DNA of 64,000 bases. Source: Ustilaginoidea virens (lineage: Eukaryota > Ascomycota > Sordariomycetes > Hypocreales > Clavicipitaceae). The position numbers and the translations under genes were made by a program. A model generated the notes under the pieces. The model saw only the letters and a program-made list of their open reading frames with translations, made no database searches and was not told the DNA's origin. Numbering within the stretch: position 1 is the first letter of the stretch; each line of letters opens with the position of its first letter. Location: the NCBI RefSeq assembly GCF_000687475.1, contig NC_057322.1:1922001-1986000 (forward strand), written 5' to 3'. Positions 48,250 to 60,247 of the stretch are shown here, one piece after another.

Positions 48250-51200
48250 TTTGCGGCAGCCCATTCTGACCATCTCCCCCCCTTCCCCCCGGGTGTCTTC
48301 TCCCGCACCAGACCGAGAAGCGCGACTCCTTGATCGCCGTCGAAAAGAAATACCAGCAAAAATGGCAAGACGACCGCGTCTTCGAAGTCGACGCCCCGAC
48401 CACTGCCGAGGTTCCCTTGCACTCCATCTCGGCCGCTGAACTGCGGGAAAAGGTGCCCAAGTTTTTCGGATGCATGCCGTATGCGTACATGAACGGCGTC
48501 TTGCACGCCGGCCACACCTTTTCGGCCAGCAAGGTCGAGTTCGCCGCCGGCGTCGCTAGGATGCAAGGCAAACGAGCCTTGTTCCCCATGGGCTTCCACT
48601 GCACGGGCATGCCCATCAAGGCTTGTGCCGACAAGCTAATCAACGAGATTGCAAAGTTTGGCAAGGACTTTTCCGGCTACAACGAGGAGAAGGAGGAGGA
48701 GGTGGTGGCGGTGGTGGGCGGGCAGAACAAGGCGGCTGTTGACGCCAAACCCGTGGCCCCAGCTGCCAAGCAGACCAAGGAAGACGTCACCAAGTTCACG
48801 ACCAACAAGAGCAAGGCCAATGCAAAGACCGTCAAGATGAAGTACCAGTTCCAGATCATGCAGGCAATCGGCATCCCGATCGAGGAGATCCACCAGTTCG
48901 CCGACCCCCAGTACTGGCTCAAGTTCTTCCCTCCCCTGGCCCAGCGAGACTTGACGAGCTTCGGCTGCCGAATCGACTGGCGCAGATCCTTCATCACGAC
49001 CGACGCCAATCCCTACTATGACGCCTTTGTCCGATGGCAAATGAACCGCCTCAAGGAGCTGAACAAGATCAAGTTTGGCAAGCGATACACCATTTACTCC
49101 ATCAAGGACGGGCAGCCTTGCATGGATCACGATCGCGCCGAGGGCGAGGCCGTCAACCCCCAGGAGTACACTGCTCTGAAGCTGAAGGTCCTGGAATGGG
49201 CACCCAAGGCTGCCGAGGCCGTCAAGGGCAAGATCCCCGCCAACGCCGACGTTTTCCTGGTCCCGGCTACTTTGAGACCCGAAACCATGTACGGCCAGAC
49301 TTGCTGCTTCGTTGGCCCCAAGATCACCTACGGCTTGTTCAAGGCCGGAGACAGCTCGTACTACCTCGTCACCGACAGGGCTGCCCGCAACATGGCCTAC
49401 CAGGGCATCCTGGCCCAAGAGGGCGTGGTCGAGAAGGCTGCCGAGGTCCAGGGGTCCGACGTTGTGGGCACGCTGGTGAATGCTCCGCTGTCTCTGCACA
49501 GGGAGGGCGTTCGGGTCCTCCCCATGGAAACCGTGTTGCCCACCAAGGGAACCGGCGTCGTTACCTCGGTGCCGTCCGACAGCCCCGACGATTTTGCAAC
49601 GGTCAGCGATTTGGCCAAAAAGGCCGACTACTACGGCATCAAGAAGGAATGGGCCGAGCTTGAGATGGTGCCCATCATCGAGACCCCCTCTTACGGCGAC
49701 TTGTGCGCACCATTTCTGGTCAAAAAGATGAAGATTGCCTCCCCCAAGGACACCAAGCAGCTCGAAGAGGCCAAGGAGCTGGCCTACAAGGAAGGTTACT
49801 ATCAGGGCGTGCTGAAGGTTGGCGACTTTAAGGGTGAAAAGGTCGAGACGGCCAAGCCCAAGGTTCGAAGCCAGCTGATGGATGCCGGCGAGGCGTTTGC
49901 CTACTCGGAGCCCGAGAGGAAGGTGGTGAGCCGGTCTGGCGACGACTGCATCGTCTCCCTGATGGACCAGTGGTACCTGGACTACGGCGAGGAGTCGTGG
50001 AAGGAGACGGCACTGAAATGGGTCGAGAACGCCGACGGCAAGGGCCTAAACACGTACACCCAGGAGACCAAGAACAGCTTCGAGGGTGTCCTGAACTGGC
50101 TGAACCAGTGGGCCTGCGCCCGCACCTACGGCCTGGGGTCCAAGCTGCCGTGGGATCCCCAGTTCCTGGTCGAGAGCTTGAGCGACTCGACCATCTACAT
50201 GGCCTACTACACCGTCTGCCACTGGCTGCACAAGGACCTGTACGGGAAGGAAAAGGGCATCGGAAACGTGGGTGCCGAGCAGATGACGGACGAGGTCTGG
50301 GACTACGTGTTCTGCCGCCGGGACCTGGGCGACGACGTGCTGGGCGGCTCGGGGATCCCCCGGGCCACGCTGGAGAGCATGCGGCGCGAGTTTGAGTACT
50401 TTTACCCGCTGGACGTGCGGAGCTCGGGCAAGGACCTGATCCCCAACCACCTGACCTTCTTCCTGTACATCCACCTGGCCGTGTTCCCGCCGGAGTACTG
50501 GCCGCGGGGCATCCGGGCCAACGGGCACCTGATGCTGAACGGGGAGAAGATGGCCAAGAGCACGGGCAACTTCATGACGCTGCGCGAGCTGGTGGACAAG
50601 TACGGGGCCGACGCGTCGCGCATCGCCATCGCGGACGCGGGCGACGGCGTCAGCGACGCCAACTTTGAGGAGGACGTGGCGGACAACAACATCCTGCGGC
50701 TGTACACGCTGCGCGAGTGGTGCGAGGAGATGGTGCGCGACCGGGACGGGCTGCGGTGCGGCGGGACCAACGACTTCCAGGACGCCCTGTTCGACAACGA
50801 GATGAACGCGGCCGCGCACGAGGCGGTGGAGCAGTACGCGCAGACCAACTACAAGCTGGCGCTCAAGGCGGCGCTGTACGAGCTGACGGGCGCGCGCGAC
50901 TTTTACCGCGAGGCGTGCGCGGCCGCGGGCATCAAGATGCACCGGGCCCTGGTGCTCAAGTACGTCGAGACGCAGGCGCTGCTGATGGCGGTGATTGCGC
51001 CGCACTGGTCCGAGCACATCTGGCGCGAGGTGCTGAAGAAGGGCTCGACGATCCACGAGGCGCGGTTCCCGCGGGTCCCCGCCGTCGACGCCGCCCTGTC
51101 GGCCAAGCGCGACTACGTGCGCAACACCTTCTCCAACGTCAACTCGGCCGAGGCGCTGCAGCTGAAGAAGAAGGCGAGGGGCAAGGAGGTCTCGTTCGAC

Positions 51201-51650
51201 CCCAGGCGGCCCAAGAAGCTGACGGTTTACATGACGGACGCGTTCCCGGCCTGGCAGGGCAAGTACGTGGCCCTGCTGGGGGAGCTGTGGGACCCGGCGA
51301 CGCGGACCGTCAGCGACCGGGAGCTCAACGGCAGGATCGCCCGGATGGGCGAGATGAAGAAGGCGATGCCGTTTGCGCAGGCGCTCAAGAAGCGGCTGCA
51401 GGGGGGGGAGCCGGCCAGCGCGGTGCTGCAGCAGAAGCTGGCGTTTGACGAGAAGCAGACGCTGAGGCAGATGCTGCCGGGGCTGACGAGGACGGCGGGC
51501 CTGGCGGCGGTCGACGTGCTGGTGGTGGACGAGGGGGGGAGGAGGGGGGTCAACCTGGCGGACGGGCGGGAGGTGGCCATTACGACGGCGCTGGCGGAGA
51601 ATGCGGTGCCGGGGGTGCCTACGTTTTATTTTGAGAATGTGGAGGGGTAG
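48115..51650 (+). CDS. LRS1: Cytosolic leucyl-tRNA synthetase
   Basis: Class Ia aminoacyl-tRNA synthetase charging tRNA-Leu. Exon 1 (48115-48183) encodes MAAISVPKAMEALTISKTKE and three more residues; exon 2 (48312-51650) carries the rest; 1,135 residues, as expected for the eukaryotic/archaeal type. The HIGH-type motif is HAGH (residues 88-91) in PYAYMNGVLHAGHTFS; the KMSKS-type motif is KMAKS near residue 770 (GEKMAKSTGNFMTLRE). The CP1 editing insertion lies between them, with the Thr-rich LRPETMYGQT segment. The C-terminal extension differs from the bacterial enzyme. The single intron (48184-48311) contains a 30-C run (48219-48248) close to its middle. No mitochondrial targeting sequence is visible. 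Confidence 0.96.
48219..48248. repeat. 30-nt C homopolymer in the LeuRS intron
   Basis: Thirty consecutive C between the GTAGGT donor (48184) and the CACCAG acceptor (48311). It is the longest C run in the window. Confidence 0.9.
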
Positions 51651-53480
51651 AGGTCGTGTTTGGCAGTGTAGAAGGGAAGAAGAAGAAGGCTAGACGTGTT
51701 TTTGCCGATGCAGAGAGCCAAGATGGAGTGAGTTTTTGCCGATGCAGCGATTTGCCAATGTAGAAAGCTAGATGGATTGTTTTGCCATTGGAGCTTTGAG
51801 GGTAGGTAGACATGCTGGCTGGTGTTTTCCCGCCCCCCTTTTTCTTGTGTTGTTCTGTTGTTCCGACGTGCGCACGCAGGACGACGATGCTCCGTCCTCC
51901 GTCCTCCGTCCCGTACGCGCAGAGGAAACGGATCGGCAAATGTCTCGCACGCTGTCCGCGCCTTGTTTTCCCCAGGCTGACGCGGCAGCGCCGCAGGGAC
52001 GTTGATGTCAGCCAGCCTTTGATGCTGATTGAACGTCGCCACCAGACACGCACATGCGCATGCAGATGCACCGCATGCAGACGCACGCCAGAACATGCAC
52101 CAGCCACGCTCTGCCGACGCTCTGCCATGGCGCAAGCCCGGTCCGTCTCGTCACATGAGCTCACAAAATCCAACCCGGAGTCTTTGACGACATCATGACC
52201 CCACCCCCCGGATGAAGCTTGCGTCGGTCTGCCCAAGCCGTGGCGTTGGCGTGGCGTGGCGTGGCGTTGGGGCTTCACGTTCGGCCGCGGTGGCTGCTGG
52301 GCGAGGCAGGAAAGGAAAGGCGGCGCTGGGCTCGGGCTTTTGAGTTCCCGCGGCAAAGCTGGGCAGGTCGGCCGCCTGGCCCGGCGCCAAAGCCACAAGG
52401 GAGGGCGACGATGCGAGGGAGATCAGATCAGCCCGAGCCGGTTGGAGATGCGGCGAATGGGCCCGCCACCCCCCCCCACCGGCGGCGGTCGTTTGGTGGT
52501 TTGTTCCGAGCCCTAGAGTCCGAAGGCCACCCACCACCCGCCTAGGTGCGGAGGACTATGTACGGAGTAAGCAGCTTCAATGGCCTGCCCGGCCGGCTGC
52601 ATAAGCTTTCGGGAGTGGCTGCGCCGTCGTGGGCAAAAGCTGTCATTGCCGGCGTGGCTGATTGGGCGTGGCTTTCCAGGGCGGGGCGTTGGCGGTGGTT
52701 GCTGCTGGCGCATGGTGACGGATGCCAGCGCCCACCGGCCGAGAGGCTGGGCAGGAGGGCGGCGTCGTCGGAGCAAAACGCTTGGCGCGATGCTGCTGTG
52801 CACTGTGCGGTGCGGTGCGGTGCTGAAACTCACCCGATCGATCCCGAGGGGCGTTTCGAATGGGAACGAGAATGGGATGGGGAATGGAAAAAAAAAGAAG
52901 ACGAAAAAGGGGGGAAAAAAAAAAGAAAGAAAAAAAAAGAAATTTCCCGGCTGGCGTTCGGTGAAATTGCGGGGCTGGGCAATTTCGCAGCATCCCGCGC
53001 TAGCCTGTCCAGGGGATCCAGTTGCTCAGATGGCGCCGGACTGGCCTGGCTGGACGGCATCAACCGCCTGGGGCAGCAGCATGTGGCTGTCCGAGGCAAG
53101 CAAAGCAATTGACGGCAACGGCAGCAGGAAGAAGTGTTGATGGCTCGTTCCTAGAAAGACCCAAGAACCAGGCCAGGACCCCGGGACATCAGCCTCAGCC
53201 AGGCCGTCTGTTATCAGCCCGCGATTATTTCGACAGGGGGCACTTTCCTCGTTCGGCGCTGTGGATACGGCGCGTACGTCCGTAGTTTGTCAGGCCTCTG
53301 CTTATCTGCCCTGCTTATCTGCGTCCTCCGTGCGGCTGGCATCAACACAGTCACATCACGTCACCCACACCGTGCGCGGGGGAGGGGGGGGGGGGAGGAC
53401 GACGGAAACGGAAGGCACCAGCCAGCGGTTTCCAATTTTGGCCCCCGGAACGAAGAGCCTGGCAGCCTCCCCCAGCGCAG

Positions 53481-53523
53481 CAGCAACTGCAGCAACTGCA
53501 GCAACTGCAGCAACTGCAGCAAC
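53481..53523. repeat. Nonanucleotide array (TGCAGCAAC)n
   Basis: Between four and five near-perfect 9-nt copies. It would encode Ala/Thr or Ser/Asn/Cys repeats, but no surrounding gene is supported. Confidence 0.9.
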
Positions 53524-54271
53524 GCCGGCGGAATCACCCCGACGCATCATGCATCGTGTCGTCACCATCTTTTGCTCGTTGGAGCTTGGGGGAGGGGGGG
53601 TTGCGACGCCCTGGCTGCTGCCCCTTCGATCGGCTGCAGCTGCACTGGTGCCCCGTGAGACGGGGAGGTGCGTGTGCGTATATGCGCGTTGGCTGCGTGT
53701 CTTGGCTGGGCGCAGGCGGCGGCGCAGCAGGGTGAAACCCGCAATTGCACTGACCAAGGTACGTGTACGGACTATCTACGGAGCATGTCAAGGCTTCGAG
53801 GCCAACGGCTCGCGGGGAGCGCAGTGCGTAACTGGCGGCGCGGGCATGCAGGGCGTGGATCATCGGAGGATCAGAGGGTTGGCGTGCTACATGCACTGCA
53901 AGCGTGCACGTCTGCGTGCATGTATGTATTTTGCTCCTTGCGGCGACGTTGCCAGAGGCCCTTCCTTGGGTGGCAGGGCAGAGGTCAGGCCAGTCAGACA
54001 CGAGGCTGGACAGAGCCTGGTTTTGGGCGGGCGACGGACGGGAGACTGGGACACGGCCATGCCTGACCGTGCCCGGTGCCGCCGACGATGACGGTGGTGA
54101 TGGCGGTGACGATGGACGAAGCATTCGATGGCGCGATGCGTAGCTGGCGATGGAGGCGATGCTACCCCAAGCCTGACTGCTGCTGCCTTCAACTGCCACC
54201 AGACCACATGTCAACTTGAATCTTCACCCAAGGGATTAGGATTGATACAAGGCATGGACCTCCGTAGCGAC

Positions 54272-54330
54272 GTGCTGGCGCTGTGCTGGCGCTGTGCTGG
54301 CGCTGTGCTGGCGCTGTGCTGCGCTGTGCT
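54272..54330. repeat. 11-nt array (GTGCTGGCGCT)n
   Basis: Four full copies and degenerate ends. The unit is not a multiple of three, so the array is not a conserved coding repeat. Confidence 0.9.
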
Positions 54331-54774
54331 CCACCAGCAGCACCCGGGTCCCACCAGACCCAGGCGCCAGCCGTTGCACGCAAAGCGGATCGGCTGGCAG
54401 CTGGCGCGTCGTTTGTCTCTGCCACAGACCCGCAGGACAGCCCACCCACCCGACAGGCCGCAGCCACAGCCACACAGCCTGCAGGGCTCGGAACTCTCCC
54501 GTTCGTTCTTAACCTGATGTTGCTTGGTGGCTCCGAACCAGGCCCTTTTCTCCTGGGGTGCCACTTTTCTTTTCCTTTATTTTTCTTTTTTTATTTTATT
54601 TTCTTTTTTCCCTTTTTCCGCGCATCTGCCTTTTTCCCTCCCTTGCCCGACGCCTCCCCCCCCCTGATTCCACTCTTGGGGGCCCCGAGTTTCGTTATCC
54701 ATAACAAGCAAGCTTCCTTCCCTTGCTCGAACCATGAACCTTTACCCTTGGCCCTCCGGCGGGTTACTTGCTCG

Positions 54775-54876
54775 ACAAAACCGACCAAACCGACAAACCG
54801 ACAAACCGACAAACCGACAAACCGACAAATCCGAGTAAACCGATAAATCGATTAAACCGGCAAATCGGTTAACCCG
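54775..54876. repeat. 8-nt array (CCGACAAA)n grading into CCGATAAAT / CCGGCAAAT variants
   Basis: The left part has about six near-perfect CCGACAAA copies. The right part (54835-54876) continues with diverged copies such as CCGATAAATCGATTAAA, suggesting an older decayed array. Confidence 0.88.
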
Positions 54877-55470
54877 GTTGAACTACCCGGCGCTGGGAGC
54901 TGCAAGGCTGCAACTGCAACATACCCGGGCTTCCTTCCGTCCCGCCAAAGCAACCGCGTCACGTCAACTACCTCCTAGCATTTCCCTTGCCTCCCTCCCC
55001 CTCCTTCCTCTCCCCATCCCGACTGCCTTGGGAATACAGTCGACACTCCAGCCTGCCGCCACAGAGAGGACAAGAGGAAGCGCCGCCGAGACAAGACGTC
55101 GCATCGTCCACCGGCGCGTCCTGGCCGAGACTCATCAGACCTCCTTGCCGCTCAACGTCGACCACGTCCGCCCACGCTGCGCCTGGCTGGCTGGCATCCA
55201 TCCGTATATACATAACCACTCGGGCTGCACCTCGACACCGTTTCGCACTCGGCAAATAGAAGGAACGAAAGAAAGAAACAAGAGAGCAAAATAATCGCCT
55301 TTTCATGCATCAGTCGCCTCCGTTTCAGCTCAGCCCCCCCCGCAGATCCCAGATTCACCACCAAAGCTGCCGCTCGCGCCGCCTTCCCCCCCTGAACACG
55401 ATACGACATCGTTGCCGCCAACCCGCACTCACCCTTCCGCCCCCACCCCCCGTTCGTGCACTTGCACACC

Positions 55471-55926
55471 ATGCGAACCGCCCGGGCTGTCGGCCTGCTC
55501 GGCAGGGCTGCTGCTGCCGTCGCCGCCTCGTCCTCTGGCGTCCAGCTCGTGTCGCCCAGCGTCTCGTTGACGACCGCGCTGCAGACCGCGACGACGCCCT
55601 TCGCCGCTGCCACCGTCCTGAGCAGCAGCCTGCTAACCCCGGAGTCGTCGTTGCAGTCGTCGTTGCTCGCCAACGCCACCACAAGTACGTTGCGTGCTGC
55701 CCTCCATGTCCGACGTGGTCGCTTCATCCCCCCTCATCGGCCCGCCTCGCAGCTGACTCTCGGTTTTCTAGTTGCCACTTCTGCCGCGACCGTTCCCACC
55801 GCCCGTCCTGATGCCCCGTCGTCCTCGCATACTGCGGGCGTCGCCGGCGGGGCTATCCCGCAGCAGATGCAAGCGTCCATGGCCGGCCTGCTGGGCTTCT
55901 GCATCATGGGGCTTGTCATGCTGTGA
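55471..55926 (+). CDS. Small hypothetical protein with N-terminal presequence and C-terminal membrane anchor
   Basis: Not a family I recognise. Exons 55471-55684 and 55772-55926 give 122 residues; the intron has GTACGT and TTTTCTAG and the junction codon is ATT. The N-terminus (MRTARAVGLLGRAAAAVAAS) is Arg/Ala-rich and resembles a mitochondrial presequence. The middle is Ser/Thr/Ala-rich and low in complexity. The last 20 residues (MAGLLGFCIMGLVML and preceding QQMQAS) form one hydrophobic segment ending at the C-terminus, like a tail anchor. The clean splice phase and the sudden hydrophobic end argue for a real gene. No operon-like neighbour helps. Confidence 0.6.
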   Translation: MRTARAVGLLGRAAAAVAASSSGVQLVSPSVSLTTALQTATTPFAAATVLSSSLLTPESSLQSSLLANATTSTLRAALHVRRGRFIPPHRPASQLTLGFLVATSAATVPTARPDAPSSSHTAGVAGGAIPQQMQASMAGLLGFCIMGLVML

Positions 55927-57022
55927 GACATTTTCCTCGTTTTCCAGAGCGGACGAATCGCAACGCAAGGGCGCTGAGCGCAGGAAACCAGGGTGGGTAA
56001 TCAGCGGGTGCGGCAGGGGTTTTCTTCCACGTTGCGGCGGCAACCCTTTTCTTCTTCTTCTTCTTCTTCGCATACGACTTTATGATTCTACATGACTTTG
56101 CGACCGGTCACCGAGGCGTGCGAGCCGTGACCGTATAAACACCGGCATATCTGCACGGATTGATATCGGTATTGGTACATGCCGGCCTGTCGTGGCCGGA
56201 TGGAAGGACTGCATTCGAGGTAATAGATGGGATGCGTGCGAGACACGAGCATATATACTCCGACAACGTCTTTGGCGGGTCCGGCGTTGGTAGATAGAGA
56301 TACCACTTTCAGCTTTACCCGCGGGAGCCAAACCTCTCACGCCAGGGTTTTGTTTCCCGCTCGGGAGGCGTGTGCCGCCACAAATAATGGAATGGCACGA
56401 CTTGATGCAACATGGAAAAAACCGAGTGCTCGGCCGTGACGGACGTCTGCGGAGTTGATGCTGCGAGTAAGCTATAGCTGCTTTGGCATGACGTCGCTCA
56501 ACGGGTTGCCAGTAAATATCAACTCAAATGTCCCCAAAGAGTACCGTCAATTTCAGAAAAAAATCGCTCCTCGAGGGCATGATGCCTCTGCCACCACGTC
56601 ACCCTGGACGACTGAGCCCAGGCGACCCCGGAAGCCGCGCCGACCGGTCGTCGTCCCGCAGACCATGCGCTGCCGCGACAAACGCATGGCGCCGAGCATA
56701 CCCCCCCCCCCCCCCCCGGGCTTTTTCGAAGACGATGCGTCTTGTGCAGTCGGCCCGGATGTACCTTATATTCCCTTACGCGCGGGGCCTCGTTTTACTA
56801 CGTCGTCGAGTCAAACGCGAGGCGTACGCTTATAGTACATACGCATGCCTCTACGGACGGGGCGGGCTAGCTGCACGCCGCGTCTGGATAGATTTTTTTT
56901 TTTTTTCGTTCGGCGCAGCTGCGGGGCGTGCGTCTTCTTCGGCGGACTGCGGCGCGGCGCGGCACGGGGGTCTGTCGGCAGCTAGCCCGGGGCGGAGCGC
57001 CGGGCGACAGATGCAGGCCGGC
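55927..57022. other. Convergent intergenic region between the small hypothetical gene and DPH3
   Basis: It includes a CTT microsatellite near 56050-56070, an 18-C run (56701-56718) and a 14-T run near 56893. No supported gene. Confidence 0.65.
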
Positions 57023-57575
57023 TTAGGCGGCGACGGGGACGGGGACTTGGGCGCCGGAGCTGGAGGGGGGGGGCTTGGGTAGATCATCCTGCGGGCGGGG
57101 TAGCGTCAGCTTGGGCAGTCTTTCGTTCTTTGTTCCTTCCTCTGTTCGTCGGCTCGTTGGCATCGTATTCCGTTGTTTGATTCTTCTTTTCCGGCCTTTT
57201 TTTTTCACCTTGCCGTCTTTTCGTTCGCCACAGCTTCGCCACGGCTTTCTTTCGATTTTTCTCTCATCATCTTCTTTTCGCCTCCTTTTCTCTATCTTTC
57301 TTTCTTTCTTTCTTTCTTTTCTTCTCATCTTTTTTTTTATCCTTCTCGTCTCTCCTCCTTTCCCCTCTTGTACATACCAGGTCAAAAATGACGCGGATCA
57401 TCAGGCTGCAGCTGGGGCACACGGCAATGTCCTGCTCGTCGCGCAGGTCGTCGAGCGCAATCTGGAAGCGGTCGCCGCAGGGGCACGGGTAGTGGTACAG
57501 CTGGAGGGCCGGGTCGAACGCCATGTCCTCGATCTCGATCTCGTCGTAGATGGAGAGGGTTTCGTCGTCGGACAT
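57023..57575 (-). CDS. DPH3: Diphthamide biosynthesis protein 3 (DPH3/KTI11)
   Basis: Small CSL-type zinc/iron protein; an electron donor for Dph1-Dph2 in diphthamide synthesis on EF2, and a partner of Elongator in tRNA wobble-uridine modification. Exons 57378-57575 and 57023-57088 give 87 residues. The CSL domain is intact: metal ligands Cys31 and Cys33 (YPCPCGDRF) and Cys53 and Cys56 (VCPSC), followed by LMIRVIFDL then DDLPK in the second exon, as in the family. The intron (57089-57377) is long for this genome and strongly pyrimidine/purine asymmetric (TTTC and CTTT runs). The tail is Pro/Ser/Val-rich. Head-to-head with the ABC half-transporter. Confidence 0.95.
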
Positions 57576-58185
57576 GGTGGGGCGGGAGGATGCTGGCAAG
57601 CGGTGCGGCAAGCGGTGCGGCAAGCGGCTCGAGGGATACACTGGAGAAGCTGGGCTGCGAGAATTTGCGAGTTTTCGTTGGGAGTTTTCTTCCGAGTTTT
57701 TTCTTTGCGCATTTTGGCACCTGCAGCCCTGGTGTGGCGGGTGGCGGGTGGCGGTGGTGGCTGCGGGGGCCGCATCACATGCACCGGCCGGGCTGGTGCT
57801 GTGGCTGGTGCTGTGCTGGTGCTGGGACCCCGGCCTTCCTGGGGCCGAGGCCTGGGGCATTTCATTTTCTTTTTCTTTTCGCTTTCGCAACGTCTGAACC
57901 GTTCCCGGCAATCTCCAACTTGCCACATGCTGTCGAGCGCCATCCGTTTCGCCGCTCGCCGTGCCAGCTGCGGCGCTTGACTACTCTTTGCATCTCTCCG
58001 ACACCACCACCCGGCCGCGACCTTCCTGCCCGCCATCCACCGGCTCGCCCGTCGAGAAACATCCACCAGCCCGCCCGTCGTCAGCAGAAGCAGCGCTCGG
58101 CATCACACGACACAGCTCCCTTCCCTACTTCATCTCCATGCGCCCACGCTGACCCCCCCCCCCCCACCCCCCTCCCCTCCGGACC
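57576..58185. promoter_or_regulatory. Divergent promoter region between DPH3 and the ABC half-transporter
   Basis: 610 bp between start codons. It contains GCGGCAAGCGGT tandem copies (57598-57632), GGTGGCGGGTGGC copies near 57735-57755, a CTTTT-rich stretch near 57865-57885 and a poly-C run (58154-58163) just before the transporter ATG. Confidence 0.55.
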
Positions 58186-60205
58186 ATGGCGTCGCTGTCC
58201 AAGCTCTCCCTCCCCGGGGCCCGCTCCGCGCGCGGCCTCGTCCTCGAGCTCACCCGGCTGTACCTGAGCAACCGCTCGCGCATCTCGCGCGCCGTCTGGA
58301 TCACCCTCTTTGTCGCGCTCGTCAACCGCGTGCGCCACGCCATCGCCGAGCAAAAGGCGGCGTCGGCGCGCGAGGCCGCCCAGCGCGAGGCCCGCCGCGC
58401 CACCGTCTCGTCGGCCGCCGCCGCCGCCGCCGCCGACGCCGACGCGCCCCGCAAAAAGGTCGCGCTCGACCGCCAGTTCTTCCGCTCGCTGCTGCGCCTG
58501 CTGCGCGTCGTGATGCCGGGCTGGCGGAGCACCGAGGCGCGCATGCTCGTCAGCCACAGCTTCTTCCTGGTGCTGCGGACCGTCATCAGCCTGCGGGTGG
58601 CCGAGATGGACGGCGCCATCGTCAAGGCGCTGGTCAGGGGGAACGGGAGGGAGTTTCTGTCGAGGATCGTCTGGTGGATGCTGATTGCGGTGCCGGCCAC
58701 GTTTACCAACTCGATGGTATGGCTGCTTCTTTGCTTCTTTGCGTGTGTTTTTGGGCCTCCCCCCCCACCCCGTCGACAAGCCATTATTGTGCTAACTCGA
58801 TTCGATTCGATTCTGCAGCTGTCGTACCACCAGGCCGAGCTGTCGCTCAAGTACAGGACCAGACTCACGCAGTTCATCCACGACAAGTACCTGTCCAACC
58901 TGACCTTTTACGGCATCGCCTCTCTGGACGACCGCATCAAGAACCCGGACCAGCTGATTGCCGTCGACGTGGCCAAGTTTTCCAACAGCCTGGCCGAGCT
59001 GTACAGCAACCTGGCCAAGCCGATCCTGGACATGGTGCGTATTGATTTCCCTCCATACAAAACTCCCCCCCCCCCTCTCTCTGCCACTGCTGACTGGGCC
59101 AAATAACACCCACAGACCATCTACACGTACTCGCTCTCCAAAAGCGTCGGCGGCGAAGGCGTCGTCTTCATGTCGCTCCTCGTCCAGCTCTCCGCCAACG
59201 TCATGCGCGTCCTCACCCCCCCCTTTGGCAAGTACGTCGCCGACGAGGCCCGGCTCGAGGGCGAGTTCCGCTACCAGCACTCGCGCATCATCGACTACAG
59301 CGAGGAGGTGGCCCTGTACGGCGGCCACGCGGCCGAGAAGGACGCCCTCGACAAGGGCTACTTCACGCTCATCAAGCACGTCAACTACATCCTGCGCCGG
59401 CGCTTCTACCACGGCTTCATGGAGGACTTTGTCATCAAGTACTTCTGGGGCGCGCTGGGCCTGCTGCTCTGCAGCGTGCCCGTCTTCGTCAAGCTGCCGG
59501 GGCACGTGGGCATGAACATGGGCGACCGGACCGAGTCGTTTGTCACCAACCGCCGCATGCTGCTGTCCGCCTCGGACGCCTTTGGCCGCATCATGTTCTC
59601 GTACAGGGAGGTCATGGAGCTGGCGGGCTACACGTCGCGCGTGGCCTCGCTGCTGGGCGTCATGGACGACATGCAGGCCGGCCACTTTGAGAAGCGGCTG
59701 GTGTCGTCGGGCGACACGCGCGGCAACGAGGCCGTCCTGCGGGGGCGCGGCACCGTCCACGAGAGCCAGGACATCACCTTTATCGACGTGTAAGTGTTCC
59801 CCCGCCCCTGTACTCATCGGACTCTTTTTTCCCGCGGAGACAAATGTCTGACGAGACAACCATCCCCAGACCCATCATCTCGCCCAACGGCGACGTGCTC
59901 GTCAAGGCGCTCTCCTTCTCCCTCCGCCACGGCGACCACCTGCTCGTGGTGGGCCCCAACGGCTGCGGCAAGTCGTCCCTGTTCCGCATCCTGGGCGGCC
60001 TGTGGCCCGTCTACGGCGGCACCGTGCACAAGCCGCCCTTCCACGCCATCTTCTACCTCCCGCAGCGGCCGTACCTCTCGCGCGGCTCGCTGCGCCAGCA
60101 AATCATCTACCCGGACTCGCTGCGCCAGATGCGCGCGCGCGGCGTCACCGACGCGGACCTGCTGGCCATCCTGCGCCTGCTCGAGCTGGACCACCTCGTC
60201 GGGCT

Positions 60206-60247
<42 letters not shown>

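Larger units (their letters stand above)
51651..55470. other. 3.8-kb gene-free region with several short tandem arrays
   Basis: No gene is supported. It holds TGGCGTGGCG copies near 52245-52268, a purine-rich A/G stretch (52890-52945), a TGCAGCAAC array (53481-53523), an 11-nt GTGCTGGCGCT array (54272-54330), CT-rich and T-rich tracts (54560-54640), and an 8-nt CCGACAAA array (54775-54876). CGGAGTA motifs occur near 52563 and 53778. Confidence 0.65.

Noticed and set aside
50046..51056. 336-codon minus-strand frame within LeuRS, and the similar frame at 59814-60818 over the ABC transporter
   Set aside because: Both are shadows of GC3-rich exons of conserved genes.
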